Assembly: GCA_903909415.1 (NCBI GenBank)
Contig: CAIVVS010000036.1
Location: 1 to 26,527 of the forward strand
DNA: 26,527 nucleotides
Reading direction: 5' to 3'
Source: an uncultured Pseudomonadota bacterium
GTDB lineage: Bacteria; Pseudomonadota; Gammaproteobacteria; Burkholderiales; SG8-39
The position numbers and the translations under genes are program-made. Shown here piece after piece: positions 26,357 through 26,527 of the stretch; position 1 is the stretch's first letter; every line of letters starts with the position of its first letter. The notes beneath the pieces were generated by a model. That model worked only from the letters and a program-made list of their open reading frames with translations, made no database searches and was not told the origin of the DNA.

Positions 26357-26527
26357 ATGCTGAAGCCCGGCGGTTTTGCGATATCGAACTACTACAACAA
26401 GGCCAAGATCGCGCTGCTGGAAAAGGGCATCGCCTTCGAGGAAGAACACTGCCGCGCCTCGCAGGAGCCGGCGATGCTGGCGCGCTCGCCCATGGGCAAG
26501 GTGCCCTTCCTGGTGCTGGAGGATGGC
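26357..26527 (+). CDS. Glutathione S-transferase (3' end missing)
   Basis: Only the first 57 codons are in the window. They encode the thioredoxin-like N-terminal domain of a GST: FAISNYYNKAKIALLEKGIAF at the first strand and helix, and SPMGKVPFLVLEDG with the cis-proline (VP) and the glutathione-contacting region. AGGAGG overlaps the acyl-CoA dehydrogenase stop, four bases before this ATG, so expression is operon-linked. A role in detoxifying reactive intermediates or in a glutathione-dependent catabolic step is inference. Confidence 0.85.
   Translation, partial: MLKPGGFAISNYYNKAKIALLEKGIAFEEEHCRASQEPAMLARSPMGKVPFLVLEDG

Overview
The window is GC-rich, densely coding DNA from what looks like an aerobic, metabolically versatile proteobacterium. 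The best guess is a beta- or gammaproteobacterium of soil or water. The grounds are very GC-rich third codon positions, many ATGA gene overlaps, AGGAGG-type ribosome sites, and promoter-like -10 boxes of the form GATAAT/TAGAAT. Genus cannot be read from the sequence. I see no tRNA, rRNA, CRISPR, insertion sequence or phage gene, and no gene-free stretch longer than 300 bases.

Left block (1-6568, + strand): the 3' end of an amidohydrolase/deacetylase-family metallohydrolase, then a three-subunit xanthine-dehydrogenase-family molybdenum hydroxylase (large, FAD and 2Fe-2S subunits), then a DMSO-reductase-family molybdoenzyme. The three hydroxylase genes and the last gene overlap, so this is probably one transcript making two different kinds of molybdenum enzyme for an unidentified substrate. 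Convergent to it are a membrane-bound diguanylate cyclase (6587-7684) and a YdcF-like membrane protein (7806-8459), both on the minus strand.

Middle block: a spermidine-synthase-like protein, an APC-type amino acid permease and a lipoprotein-like SAM methyltransferase (8502-11305, +). Next comes the most unusual gene of the window, 11369-14173 on the minus strand. It encodes a 934-residue coiled-coil protein built of 59 consecutive 14-residue units with an Arg1/Glu5 signature, followed by one C-terminal membrane helix. Its upstream neighbour on the same strand is a PYROXD2/phytoene-desaturase-like FAD oxidoreductase (14334-15935), divergent from an MFS transporter (16034-17260).

Right block: a cupin and a quinone oxidoreductase form a minus-strand pair (17282-18741). 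They are divergent from a D-threonine-aldolase-family PLP enzyme and an isocitrate lyase/PEP mutase-family enzyme (18847-20863). The divergent promoter region holds a perfect 9-7-9 inverted repeat carrying TAGAAT in both directions. A second MFS transporter (20874-22064, -) follows. Then come an exported trypsin-fold/PDZ protein that has lost all three catalytic residues and a Tat-exported intradiol dioxygenase (22214-23915). The window ends with a lipid-type catabolic operon: an APH-fold phosphotransferase, an ACAD11-like acyl-CoA dehydrogenase and the start of a glutathione S-transferase (24040-26527). The phosphotransferase/dehydrogenase pairing resembles systems known to degrade 4-hydroxyacyl-CoAs.
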